A DNA stretch of 11,288 bases, from the NCBI GenBank assembly GCA_021647145.1, contig JAKIVF010000108.1, forward strand, positions 1 to 11,288, in the 5' to 3' direction. A program made the position numbers and the translations under genes. The stretch is from Methylococcaceae bacterium. GTDB lineage: Bacteria > Pseudomonadota > Gammaproteobacteria > Methylococcales > Methylomonadaceae. Below the pieces are notes generated by a model. That model was not told the DNA's origin. It ran no database searches and worked only from the letters and a program-made list of their open reading frames with translations. Below, one piece after another: positions 1 through 7,856 of the stretch; the stretch's first letter is position 1, and the number at the start of each line of letters is the position of its first letter.

Positions 1-129
1 TCAGTGGGTAAAAGGATGTTATCTTATGTGAAAAGTACCTGGACATATTAGAAAAATAACAATCTTACCTTAACGTCCTATCCGATATAATATTGTTTAG
101 GATTATGTAACTTCTCATTATCTATGGCC

Positions 130-138
130 TGCTACAAT
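130..138 (+). promoter_or_regulatory. Possible extended -10 promoter
   Basis: The sequence TGCTACAAT matches the extended -10 pattern TGnTATAAT with one difference in the hexamer. No good -35 box lies 17 bases upstream, which an extended -10 can tolerate. A transcript from here would have a leader of about 350 bases containing the inverted-repeat element before ddhD. This is a weak, motif-only call. Confidence 0.2.
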
Positions 139-201
139 ACATAAAAATGCAGAGTAAAAGAATAGGAATTAAAACTATTTAATTTTTTTAATGTTAAATT
201 T

Positions 202-359
202 GGTTAACTTCGTAAGCGGTGTCATTCTGACCAATGGGAGGAATCTTGAGTTTAAGCACAACTTGAGCAACAAGATTTCTCGGCAATAGTTCCTGCATTG
301 CCCGGCATTCGTGCAAGTTGTCCGGCTGGTCGAAATGACAACTCATTTAAAGTTTAACC
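202..359. repeat. Composite inverted-repeat element (MITE/REP-like)
   Basis: Bases 220-233 (TGTCATTCTGACCA) and 327-340 (TGGTCGAAATGACA) are inverted copies matching at 12 of 14 positions. Outside them, 202-210 and 350-359 form a second pair of arms (GGTTAACTT against AAGTTTAACC, one base of slippage). Inside, 238-248 pairs with 271-281 (10 of 11), 258-265 pairs exactly with 314-321, and 282-287 pairs exactly with 297-302. The GTCATTC...GAATGAC-type ends and the GGAATCTTG/CAAGATTTCT arms resemble dispersed intergenic repeats seen in many proteobacteria. No second copy exists in this window and no target-site duplication is obvious, so its mobile nature is inferred. If transcribed it would be a highly folded leader. 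Confidence 0.5.
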
Positions 360-497
360 TGTGCTTTGTTAATAGCTATCTTGCTTTAATAGGTCTCAAT
401 ATTTATGTCTGTTCCGTAGTTCTTTAGTTGTCATAAGACTTTAGAGTTCGATCAGCGGAATGTAGAAAATCCGTTAAAATGGAGTGGATCCAATATT

Positions 498-1466
498 ATG
501 CTAATCAAAACGTTACAAAAAATTCAATTTGAAGGAAATGAAGAGCAATCCATTTTAGATGATGCTTTGAAAGCAGGATTTTTTTTTGAATATAGCTGTA
601 AGAATGGACAGTGTGGCGTTTGTAAAACCAATTTATTAGAGGGTGAGGTGATTGAGTTACAGGCTCAAATTGCATTATCACATGCAGACAGGATTAATCA
701 AAAAATATTAAGTTGTTGTTGTGCGCCGAAAACAGATATTTTAATTGATGCGGACGATTTAAAAGAATTAGAAGGTATTGAAGTTAAAACATTTCCAGCA
801 CGTATTAATAAAATAGAAAAAAAGACCGAACAAATTATTGAACTAGAATTACGTCTCCCACCTGCTACAAATTTTAATTTTTTGGAAGGCCAATTTGTTG
901 ATGTTATAGGACCCGCAGGAATCAGGCGTAGTTATTCACTTGCTAATAGTGCCAGCAACAAATCGATAAATCTATTTATTAAAAAAGTCAAAGACGGTCA
1001 GTTGAGTCAATACTGGTTTAATGAAGCAAGTAAAAATGATTTGTTACGCATAGAAGGACCCAAAGGGACGTTCTTTTTTAGAGAAAAAAAGGATCATGTT
1101 GTTTTTTTGGCAACTGGGACAGGGATTGCACCGATTAAGTCTATTTTAGATAAACTCTCCGAATTATCTTCTGAGCTTAGTTTTTCTTTATATTGGGGGA
1201 ACCGTAATCCAGATGATTTTTTCTGGCAGCCAGACTATAAAAATTTAAATTTAAAATATACGCCAGTTTTATCAAGGAATCATGAAAATTGGGCGGATAA
1301 AATCGGCTATGTACAAAATGCCGTAATAGAAGATTTTGGTAATTTAGAAAGCGTTCAGGTTTATGCCTGTGGCTCACTCGAAATGATTGAATCAGCAAAA
1401 GAGCTATTTGTTAAAAAAGGTTTAGAAGAAAAATATTATCACTCAGATGCATTTGTAAGTAGTTAA
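498..1466 (+). CDS. ddhD: CDP-6-deoxy-delta-3,4-glucoseen reductase (E3)
   Basis: This is the electron-transfer partner of the DdhC dehydrase. It passes electrons from NADH through FAD and a [2Fe-2S] cluster to reduce the glucoseen intermediate during removal of the C3 hydroxyl of CDP-4-keto-6-deoxyglucose; it is cytoplasmic. The 322-residue protein has a plant-type ferredoxin domain at its N-terminus (about residues 1-90) with cluster cysteines C34, C39, C42 and one of C73-C75. It continues with a ferredoxin-reductase FAD domain carrying the RSYS motif (144-147) and an NAD domain with GTGIAPI (207-213), CGS (291-293) and a terminal SDAF segment. Domain order and length match the DdhD/AscD family (rfbI in Salmonella). 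ATG at 498 is preceded by a modest GGA-type site at 486-488. It is the first gene of the operon, 15 bases before ddhA. A T9 run at 579-587 encodes three phenylalanines next to the cluster region. Confidence 0.93.
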   Translation: MLIKTLQKIQFEGNEEQSILDDALKAGFFFEYSCKNGQCGVCKTNLLEGEVIELQAQIALSHADRINQKILSCCCAPKTDILIDADDLKELEGIEVKTFPARINKIEKKTEQIIELELRLPPATNFNFLEGQFVDVIGPAGIRRSYSLANSASNKSINLFIKKVKDGQLSQYWFNEASKNDLLRIEGPKGTFFFREKKDHVVFLATGTGIAPIKSILDKLSELSSELSFSLYWGNRNPDDFFWQPDYKNLNLKYTPVLSRNHENWADKIGYVQNAVIEDFGNLESVQVYACGSLEMIESAKELFVKKGLEEKYYHSDAFVSS

Positions 1467-1481
1467 TTTGGAATACGCAAA

Positions 1482-2255
1482 ATGAAAGCAGTTATCCTGG
1501 CAGGTGGCTTAGGTACTCGACTAAGCGAAGAAACAAGTACTCGTCCAAAACCCATGGTGGAAATTGGTGGAAAACCTATTCTTTGGCATATTATGAAGAT
1601 GTATTCGGCCCATGGAATTAATGATTTTGTTATTTGCTGTGGATATAAAGGCTATGTAATTAAAGAATATTTTGCTAATTACTTTTTACACCAATCAGAT
1701 GTGACTTTCTGTATGAGTGAAAACCGAATGGACGTGCATGAAAAACGTGCAGAGCCTTGGACAGTTACTTTGGTGGATACTGGTGATGACTCTATGACTG
1801 GTGGTCGTTTAGCAAGAGTGGCGTCTTATATTAAAGACGAAGAAGCCTTTTGTTTCACCTATGGCGATGGTGTAGGGGATATTGATATTAACGCCTGTAT
1901 AGAATTTCATAAAAAACATGGAAAGCAAGCAACGCTTACGGCAACTTATCCACCCGGACGATTTGGTGCTTTAGATATAGAAAATGGGCAAATTAAAAAC
2001 TTTAAAGAAAAGCCAAAAGGTGATGGCGCCATGATTAATGGTGGTTTTTTTGTTCTTTCTCCAAAAGTGCTAGGGCGTATAACAGATGATCAATGCGTCT
2101 GGGAGCAAAAACCTTTAATGGGGTTAGCAGAAGATAATCAACTAATGGCTTACGAGCATTCGGGTTTTTGGCAACCTATGGATACTTTAAGAGATAAAAT
2201 ACATTTAGAAGAACTATGGCAATCAGGTAAGGCGCCATGGAAATTTTGGGACTGA
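1482..2255 (+). CDS. ddhA: Glucose-1-phosphate cytidylyltransferase
   Basis: It catalyses CTP plus alpha-D-glucose-1-phosphate to CDP-glucose and pyrophosphate, the committing step to CDP-dideoxyhexoses. The 257-residue protein has the family's usual length. It shows the nucleotidyltransferase signature LAGGLGTRL (residues 6-14) followed by TRPKPM (20-25), the YGDGVGD segment (127-133) whose D129 should bind metal, NGGFFV (186-191), and the C-terminal FWQPMDTLRDK segment (229-239) with the second expected metal aspartate D234. This C-terminal sequence is typical of cytidylyl- rather than thymidylyl-transferases (RfbF rather than RfbA). The gene starts 15 bases after ddhD with only a weak GGA upstream, and ends 3 bases before ddhB, consistent with coupled translation. 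It is also known as rfbF. Confidence 0.96.
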   Translation: MKAVILAGGLGTRLSEETSTRPKPMVEIGGKPILWHIMKMYSAHGINDFVICCGYKGYVIKEYFANYFLHQSDVTFCMSENRMDVHEKRAEPWTVTLVDTGDDSMTGGRLARVASYIKDEEAFCFTYGDGVGDIDINACIEFHKKHGKQATLTATYPPGRFGALDIENGQIKNFKEKPKGDGAMINGGFFVLSPKVLGRITDDQCVWEQKPLMGLAEDNQLMAYEHSGFWQPMDTLRDKIHLEELWQSGKAPWKFWD

Positions 2256-2258
2256 ATA

Positions 2259-3329
2259 ATGATTGATGAACAGTTTTGGCTTAATAAGCGTGTTTTTCTA
2301 ACGGGTCATACAGGCTTTAAGGGGAGTTGGTTATCTTTATGGTTAACTGAAATGGGTGCAAAAGTACAAGGCTATGCTCTAGCGCCTGAAACCACACCTA
2401 GTTTATTTGTAGAAGCAAAGATTGCTGAAATAATTGGATCTGAAATTGGTGACATTAGAAATTTAGAACAACTTAAAGTGAGTATGAGTGGCTTTAATCC
2501 AGATATACTAATTCATATGGCTGCACAACCATTAGTGAGATTGTCTTATAAAAACCCGATTGAAACCTATGAAACTAATGTCATGGGAACAGTTAAGGTG
2601 TTGGAAGCAGCTCGTAACTGTAAAAATTTAAAATCCATTATTAGTGTCACTACCGATAAATGTTATGAAAATAAAGAGTGGGAATGGGGATATCGTGAAA
2701 ATGAGGCGATGGGGGGATACGATCCTTATAGTAGTAGCAAAGGCTGCGCTGAATTAGTTACTTCTGCTTACAGGCGATCTTTCATGCAAGAGCAGGGTAT
2801 AGGGTTAGCCTCCGCACGTGCAGGAAATGTTATTGGCGGAGGTGATTGGGCAGAAGATCGTTTAATTCCTGATATTTTAAAAGCCTTTGAAAACAATAAA
2901 CCCGTCATCGTTCGTAATCCAAAATCAGCTCGACCTTGGCAACACGTATTAGAGCCTTTATCAGGCTACTTAGTATTGGCACAAAAACTGTATGAGTCGC
3001 CACAAAAATATGCAGAAGGTTGGAATTTTGGACCACATGATGATGACGCAAAACCCGTTGATTGGATTTTAAATAAAATGGTTTCTAAATGGCAAGACTC
3101 AAGTTGGCAATTGGATCAAAATGCACAGCCACATGAAGCAGGCTGTTTAAAATTAGATATATCCAAAGCAAAATCAAGATTGCATTGGCAGCCCACATGG
3201 TATTTAGACAACACCTTAGAAAAAATAGTCCAATGGCACCAGGCGTGGCTAAATAAACAAGATATGCAAATAGCTTGTTTAAAAGAAATTAATGATTATA
3301 TGAGAGATATGAAAAATGCAAACGACTGA
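2259..3329 (+). CDS. ddhB: CDP-glucose 4,6-dehydratase
   Basis: This NAD-dependent extended short-chain dehydrogenase/reductase converts CDP-D-glucose to CDP-4-keto-6-deoxy-D-glucose. The 356-residue protein has the Rossmann motif GHTGFKG (16-22), the dehydratase catalytic cluster TTDKCYEN (131-138), with T132, D133 and K134 matching the known Thr/Asp/Lys triad, and the YSSSK motif (Y157, K161). The ARAGNVIGGGDWAEDRLIPD segment (187-206 region) is highly characteristic of RfbG/DdhB. The start codon lies 3 bases after the ddhA stop, and the last 14 bases overlap the start of ddhC in another frame, as expected in a tightly coupled operon. All recognisable catalytic residues are present. Also known as rfbG. 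Confidence 0.96.
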   Translation: MIDEQFWLNKRVFLTGHTGFKGSWLSLWLTEMGAKVQGYALAPETTPSLFVEAKIAEIIGSEIGDIRNLEQLKVSMSGFNPDILIHMAAQPLVRLSYKNPIETYETNVMGTVKVLEAARNCKNLKSIISVTTDKCYENKEWEWGYRENEAMGGYDPYSSSKGCAELVTSAYRRSFMQEQGIGLASARAGNVIGGGDWAEDRLIPDILKAFENNKPVIVRNPKSARPWQHVLEPLSGYLVLAQKLYESPQKYAEGWNFGPHDDDAKPVDWILNKMVSKWQDSSWQLDQNAQPHEAGCLKLDISKAKSRLHWQPTWYLDNTLEKIVQWHQAWLNKQDMQIACLKEINDYMRDMKNAND

Positions 3330-4632
3330 TTCCTTGAGAAAAGAGATAGCTGAACTTGTTAAACAATATGCGACACTACAATATGCTGAAAAAACTTTTG
3401 AACCAGGAAAATCAGTTATTCCACCTTCAGGCAAAGTCATGGGAGAGACTGAACTACTCTATATGGTAGAAGCCTCATTAGATGGATGGTTAACTACAGG
3501 GCGGTTTAATGAGCAATTTGAAAAAGAACTTGCTGAATTTATTGGTGTTAAACATCTCATATCAGTCAATTCAGGATCATCGGCCAATTTAGTTGCTTTC
3601 GCCACCTTAACGTCTCCAAAATTAGGTGGGCGTGCAATTCAAAAAGGTGATGAGGTGATTGCCGTTGCTGCAGGTTTCCCAACCACTGTAAATCCGATCG
3701 TACAATTTGGTGCAGTGCCTGTTTTTGTTGATGTCGAGTTAACAACACATAATGTGAATGCTGACTTAATCGAAGCAGGAATCACACCTAAAACAAAAGC
3801 CATCATGCTGGCGCATACCTTAGGCAACCCGTTTAACCTTAAAAAAGTCAAAGAATTGTGTGAAAAATACAATTTATGGCTGATTGAAGATTGTTGTGAT
3901 GCCTTAGGCGCAAAATATGAAGGGAAAATGGTGGGTACTTGGGGTGATATTGCCACCCTCAGCTTTTATCCTGCACATCATATTACTATGGGGGAAGGCG
4001 GCGCTGTCTTTACCAATAATAGCCAACTGAATACCATTGCAGAATCGTTTAGAGACTGGGGACGAGACTGTTACTGTAAACCCGGGTGTGATAATACGTG
4101 TGGTACCCGTTTTAGCGTGCAGCATGGTGGCCTGCCACAGGGATATGATCACAAATATACTTATTCTCACCTGGGATATAATTTAAAAATTTCTGATATG
4201 CAAGCTGCTTGTGGCGTTGCACAACTTAAACGTGCACCAGAATTCATTAAAAAGAGAAATGCAAATTTTGAATATTTAAAAAATAAACTATCAACTCTAA
4301 GTGCGTTTTTAGAATTTACAGAAGCGACAAAAAATTCAACGCCTTCCTGGTTTGGCTTTCCCGTGACCATTAAAGATTCTGCCGGAATATTGCGGGTAGA
4401 TTTAATTAAGTTCTTAGATCAAAACAAAATTGGCACTCGTTTGGTTTTTGCAGGAAACTTAACGCGTCAACCTTATTTCAAAGACATTGAATATAGAATA
4501 TCAGGTGAATTAACTAATACTGATATCAGTATGAATCAAACTTTTTGGTTAGGTATTTTTCCTGCACTAGGGACTGAGCAATTAGATTTTATTGCTGAAA
4601 AGTTAGAAGAGTTTTTTGGCCTTAATTTCTAA
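3316..4632 (+). CDS. ddhC: CDP-6-deoxy-L-threo-D-glycero-4-hexulose-3-dehydrase (E1)
   Basis: A PMP-dependent, iron-sulfur dehydrase that with DdhD removes the C3 hydroxyl to yield CDP-4-keto-3,6-dideoxy-D-glucose. The 438-residue protein has an aminotransferase-like fold (SVNSGSSANL 83-92; EDCCDALGAKYEG 191-203; SFYPAHHITMGEGGA 216-230). The residue that would be the PLP-binding lysine in aminotransferases is histidine (H221), the hallmark of this dehydrase. Cysteines C194, C252, C254 and C262 reproduce exactly the C-X57-C-X1-C-X7-C spacing reported for the [2Fe-2S] cluster of Yersinia E1. It starts inside the end of ddhB (14-base overlap), and its TAA overlaps the prt ATG by one base (TAATG). 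Also known as rfbH. Length and motifs indicate a complete enzyme. Confidence 0.96.
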   Translation: MQTTDSLRKEIAELVKQYATLQYAEKTFEPGKSVIPPSGKVMGETELLYMVEASLDGWLTTGRFNEQFEKELAEFIGVKHLISVNSGSSANLVAFATLTSPKLGGRAIQKGDEVIAVAAGFPTTVNPIVQFGAVPVFVDVELTTHNVNADLIEAGITPKTKAIMLAHTLGNPFNLKKVKELCEKYNLWLIEDCCDALGAKYEGKMVGTWGDIATLSFYPAHHITMGEGGAVFTNNSQLNTIAESFRDWGRDCYCKPGCDNTCGTRFSVQHGGLPQGYDHKYTYSHLGYNLKISDMQAACGVAQLKRAPEFIKKRNANFEYLKNKLSTLSAFLEFTEATKNSTPSWFGFPVTIKDSAGILRVDLIKFLDQNKIGTRLVFAGNLTRQPYFKDIEYRISGELTNTDISMNQTFWLGIFPALGTEQLDFIAEKLEEFFGLNF

Positions 4633-5516
4633 TGACAAAGCTACAAACTATTATACTTACGGGCGCAACGGGTTTTTTAGGTAGCCATTTGTTAGAAGCC
4701 TTGTTGTTAAAAGGGTATAAGGTCATCATTCTTAAACGCTCCACATCCAATGTTTGGCGTATTACACATTTGTTAAATCGAGTCGTCAGCTATGATGTCG
4801 ATGTACAATCCTTGGAACTGGCATTTGAGCAACAGCGCATTGATGTGGTTATTCACACGGCTTGCCATTATGGACGTAATAGTGATGCTATCCATCAAAT
4901 TGTTGAAAGTAATTTAATGTTTGGCCTGCAAATTTTAGATGCTAGTTTAAAATTCAATACAGATATTTTTTTCAACACAGACACCTTATTGCAAAAACAT
5001 TTAAATGTTTACACTTTGTCCAAAAAGCAATTTGTAGAATGGTTGCAGCAACAGTCAAATAAAATTCAAGTCATAAATTTAAAACTCGAACATATGTATG
5101 GTCCAAAAGATGATAGTACTAAGTTTGTACCATGGGTGCTTTCGCAACTAAAATCTAACGTACCTGAAATTAAACTGACCAAAGGTGAGCAGCTTAGAGA
5201 TTTTATTTACATTGAGGATGTTGTGTCTGCTTATTTAACAGTATTAGAAAAAGCACATGGCCTAGAAAAATTTAACGAGTTAGATGTGGGTACAGGAAAA
5301 TTAGTATCAGTTAAATCATTTCTTGAAAAATTAAAAACAATTTATGAATTTAAATATGGTACAACAGCGACAAAATTGGCTTTCGGCGCACTGCCATACA
5401 GAGAAGGTGAATTGATGACGGTTGAAGTTGATAATAGTGCATTACAAGCATTAGGCTGGTTAGCAAGCACACAATTAGAAGACGGATTAACAAGTATTAT
5501 AAAGGAGTGCATATGA
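4632..5516 (+). CDS. prt: NAD-dependent epimerase/dehydratase family; probable CDP-paratose synthase
   Basis: It probably reduces the 4-keto group of CDP-4-keto-3,6-dideoxyglucose with NADPH to make CDP-paratose. The 294-residue protein is an extended SDR: Rossmann motif GATGFLG (11-17), the NTDT segment (115-118) in the place of the usual Ser/Thr, YxxxK with Y127 and K131, and RDFIYIEDV (189-197), typical of nucleotide-sugar SDRs. Length fits the RfbS/RfbJ group (about 280-300). Sequence alone does not separate paratose synthase from the C4-opposite abequose synthase. I choose paratose because the next gene is a strong Tyv homologue, which uses CDP-paratose. It sits in the same position as rfbS in Salmonella group D. 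ATG overlaps the ddhC stop by one base, and its TGA overlaps the tyv ATG by four. Confidence 0.78.
   Translation: MTKLQTIILTGATGFLGSHLLEALLLKGYKVIILKRSTSNVWRITHLLNRVVSYDVDVQSLELAFEQQRIDVVIHTACHYGRNSDAIHQIVESNLMFGLQILDASLKFNTDIFFNTDTLLQKHLNVYTLSKKQFVEWLQQQSNKIQVINLKLEHMYGPKDDSTKFVPWVLSQLKSNVPEIKLTKGEQLRDFIYIEDVVSAYLTVLEKAHGLEKFNELDVGTGKLVSVKSFLEKLKTIYEFKYGTTATKLAFGALPYREGELMTVEVDNSALQALGWLASTQLEDGLTSIIKECI
5502..5507 (+). promoter_or_regulatory. Ribosome-binding site of tyv
   Basis: AAGGAG lies five bases before ATG 5513 and decides the start. The in-frame GTG at 5507 lies within the site itself and is therefore unlikely to be used. ATG 5513 also forms an ATGA overlap with the prt stop. Confidence 0.8.
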
Positions 5517-6535
5517 AGTACTTAATTACAGGCGGCTGTGGCTTTTTAGGCTCCAATATTGCTAGTGAACTTTTAAAACTGGGTCATGAACTGGTAGTGT
5601 TTGATAGCCTATATCGCTTTGGTAGTTATCAAAACCTGGAATGGTTAAAAAAGCAGGGTGAGTTTGAGTTTATTCATGGCGATATTCGAAATACAAATGA
5701 TGTAGAACGTACTATTAAACTACATCAGCCTGATGTGATTTATCATTTAGCGGGGCAAGTTGCCATGACTACATCCATTTCCGACCCGCGAATGGATTTT
5801 GAAGTTAATGTTGGTGGGAGCTTTAATCTTCTCAATGCGATACGGCTTTATTCGCCAGAAAGTACAGTTATTTATTCATCAACTAATAAAGTGTATGGTG
5901 ATTTAGAGCAGTTTAGCTATGAAGAAACGGAAACACGTTATCAGTGTATAGATAAACCGAATGGTTTTGATGAGGCTGTTAATTTAGATTTTCACTCACC
6001 TTACGGCACCTCAAAAGGTAGTGCAGACCAATATATGCTCGACTTTGCTCGTATTTATGGTTTAAAAACCGTAGTCTTTAGACATTCATCCATGTTTGGG
6101 GGCAGGCAGTTTGCCACAATTGATCAGGGCTGGTTAGGTTGGTTTACGCAAAAAGCAGTTGAAATTAAAAATAATACTCTGAAAGAACCCTTTACGATTT
6201 CTGGCAATGGAAAACAGGTTCGGGATTTATTATACGCCAGCGATTGTGTAGCCTTATACCTTAGAGCTGCAGAAAAAATACAAGATATTAAGGGTCAGGC
6301 TTTTAATATTGGTGGAAGTATACAAAATTCATCATCGTTACTCGAATTGTTTCAATTCCTGGAACAAGAGCTTGATATCACCATAACATACAAACAGCTT
6401 CCTCCAAGAGAAAGTGATCAAAAGGTCTTTGTATCTGATATTACCAAAGTGACAAAGATGACATGTTGGCAACCAAAAGTTGATAAGCAAGCAGGTATAA
6501 GAAAAATGATTGATTGGGTGTCTCAAGTTGAATGA
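5513..6535 (+). CDS. tyv: CDP-paratose 2-epimerase (CDP-tyvelose epimerase)
   Basis: It interconverts CDP-paratose and CDP-tyvelose by inverting C2 through an NAD-dependent keto intermediate; it is cytoplasmic. The 340-residue protein closely follows the recalled Salmonella Typhi RfbE sequence over nearly its whole length: LITGGCGFLGSN (4-15), HLAGQVAMTTSI (78-89), YSSTNKVYGDLEQ (121-133), DFHSPYGTSKG (159-169), VVFRHSSMFGGRQFAT (187-202), DQGWLGWF (204-211) and SGNGKQVRD (230-238). Catalytic candidates S123/T124, Y164 and K168 are intact. The start at 5513 is chosen because AAGGAG lies at ideal spacing and the alignment with RfbE begins at this Met-Lys. It is the defining gene of the tyvelose pathway. 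Also known as rfbE. Confidence 0.93.
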   Translation: MKYLITGGCGFLGSNIASELLKLGHELVVFDSLYRFGSYQNLEWLKKQGEFEFIHGDIRNTNDVERTIKLHQPDVIYHLAGQVAMTTSISDPRMDFEVNVGGSFNLLNAIRLYSPESTVIYSSTNKVYGDLEQFSYEETETRYQCIDKPNGFDEAVNLDFHSPYGTSKGSADQYMLDFARIYGLKTVVFRHSSMFGGRQFATIDQGWLGWFTQKAVEIKNNTLKEPFTISGNGKQVRDLLYASDCVALYLRAAEKIQDIKGQAFNIGGSIQNSSSLLELFQFLEQELDITITYKQLPPRESDQKVFVSDITKVTKMTCWQPKVDKQAGIRKMIDWVSQVE

Positions 6536-7856
6536 AATTTCTCAAGCAAGAACAAAAAACTATTTCAAGCAAATTAAAGTTTCTGGGTTTTATAAATTAG
6601 TCACAATTCTAGCCTCCTTTATAGCTATGCCTATAATGATTAAGTATTTAGGTATGGAAATGTTTGGTATTTGGGCTACTATGCTCACTCTGATTTCTTG
6701 GGTGATGTTGTTTGATTTTGGTATAGGCAATGGCTTAAAGAACAAAGTGTCAGAAAGCTTGGCACAAGATAACCCAGAGTTAGCGGCAAGTTTTATTTCA
6801 ACGGCTTATGGTATTATCGGAGTTGTTTCTCTGGTTTTTTTTTTAGTACTTTTAGTCGCAAGTTTTTGGTTACCTTGGCAAATTATTTTTAATACGCAGG
6901 CAGTTACTGAAATAGCACTAAGAGAGGCGATACTTACACTTGGCTTTTTTATATTTTTTAATTTTTGGATTAGTCTAGCCAATCAAATTTATCACGGTTT
7001 GCAGAAGACCTCGGTTGTAGTGTTAGGACAGCTTATATCAAACGTTCTTGCTCTAGTCTTTGTCTATGCACTATATTTGTTTACTGTGCGTACAATTGTT
7101 TATATTGTTTGGGCTTATGGTATATCGTTGGTAACTGCGAATTTGGCCTTAACACTGTTTCTTTTTAACCAGCATGCTCACCTAAAGCCAAAATTTACAC
7201 TTTTTAGCAATCAAAAAATTAAACCACTAATGACTTTGGGGTTAAAGTTTTTTGTCATTCAATTTGCTGTGCTGATGATGTTTTTGACAGATAAAATTTT
7301 GATTATTCAGTTGCTTGGTCCCACCGAAGTTACGTCGTATGAAGTTGTATTTAAATTATTTAGTGTTTTTACAGTCTTACATAGTTTGATTGTAATGCCT
7401 TTATGGCCTGCCTATTCAGATGCATATAAAAGAAAGGATTTTAATTGGATAAGAAACCAATTAAAAAAGCAATTATTGATAGCTATATGTCTTTTTTTTG
7501 GAGCGGGTATTCTGGCAATAATTGGTCCATGGGTTGTAAAGTTTTGGATGGGTGATACCGTTAAAATAAAAGGAATACTTTATTTTTTGTTTTTTATTTT
7601 CATTATATTTTCTGTTTGGGTAAATGTATTTGCAATCTTTATAAGTGGAACTGGTTTTCTTTATTTCTCTGTGTGTGTAAATATCTTTATTGCAGTCACT
7701 AATGTTCCATTGAGTATTTTTTTAGTTAACTATGTTTTTCATGGCATTGAAGGTGTGATAATTGCAACATTGTGTTCTATGTCTTTAGGGCTGTTTTTTG
7801 CTCCATATCAAGTAAAAATGATTTTAAACAATAAGGAAGGCATATGGATGCGTTAG
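6528..7856 (+). CDS. wzx: Wzx-type oligosaccharide flippase
   Basis: It is predicted to flip undecaprenyl-diphosphate-linked repeat units across the inner membrane. About 12 hydrophobic segments can be counted, the usual number for polysaccharide translocases. The N-terminal region has KLVTILASFIAMPIMIKYLG followed by the motif DFGIGNGLKN, and mid-protein MPLWPAYSDA is typical of this O-antigen flippase group. No ATG is available at the expected start; the first in-frame ATG would cut into helix 1. I favour TTG 6528 (442 residues, 8-base overlap with tyv), while TTG 6510 (448 residues) is the alternative; neither has a good ribosome-binding site. The gene contains T10 (6835-6844) and T8 (7492-7499) runs. 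Its position directly after tyv mirrors Salmonella. Function is sure at family level, but the substrate is inferred. Confidence 0.88.
   Translation: MNEISQARTKNYFKQIKVSGFYKLVTILASFIAMPIMIKYLGMEMFGIWATMLTLISWVMLFDFGIGNGLKNKVSESLAQDNPELAASFISTAYGIIGVVSLVFFLVLLVASFWLPWQIIFNTQAVTEIALREAILTLGFFIFFNFWISLANQIYHGLQKTSVVVLGQLISNVLALVFVYALYLFTVRTIVYIVWAYGISLVTANLALTLFLFNQHAHLKPKFTLFSNQKIKPLMTLGLKFFVIQFAVLMMFLTDKILIIQLLGPTEVTSYEVVFKLFSVFTVLHSLIVMPLWPAYSDAYKRKDFNWIRNQLKKQLLIAICLFFGAGILAIIGPWVVKFWMGDTVKIKGILYFLFFIFIIFSVWVNVFAIFISGTGFLYFSVCVNIFIAVTNVPLSIFLVNYVFHGIEGVIIATLCSMSLGLFFAPYQVKMILNNKEGIWMR
7833..7840 (+). promoter_or_regulatory. Ribosome-binding site of first glycosyltransferase
   Basis: AAGGAAGG lies three to eight bases before ATG 7844 and lies inside the end of wzx. 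It supports 7844 as the true start; the nearby ATG 7848 is in the wzx frame and hits a stop after one codon. Confidence 0.65.

Larger units (their letters stand above)
1..497. other. Non-coding region upstream of the polysaccharide operon
   Basis: No open reading frame of convincing length or with a good ribosome-binding site lies here on either strand. The first 200 bases are AT-rich and otherwise featureless apart from a possible extended -10 promoter (130-138). Bases 202-359 hold a structured inverted-repeat element, annotated separately. Bases 360-497 lead into ddhD and show no convincing paired -35/-10 boxes. I looked for the JUMPstart/ops element (GGCGGTAGC type) that precedes many enteric O-antigen operons and did not find it. 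The region probably contains the operon promoter and leader. Confidence 0.6.

Noticed and set aside
380..480. Sigma-70 promoters directly before ddhD (TTGCTT at 380-385; TAAAAT at 475-480)
   Set aside because: Neither has a partner hexamer at acceptable spacing.
1..497. JUMPstart/ops antitermination element
   Set aside because: No GGCGGTAGC-like core found in the leader on the plus strand.
3566..4370. Minus-strand ORFs of 60-105 codons inside ddhC
   Set aside because: They lie opposite a well-conserved enzyme gene, have no recognisable domains or ribosome sites, and are shadows of its codon bias.
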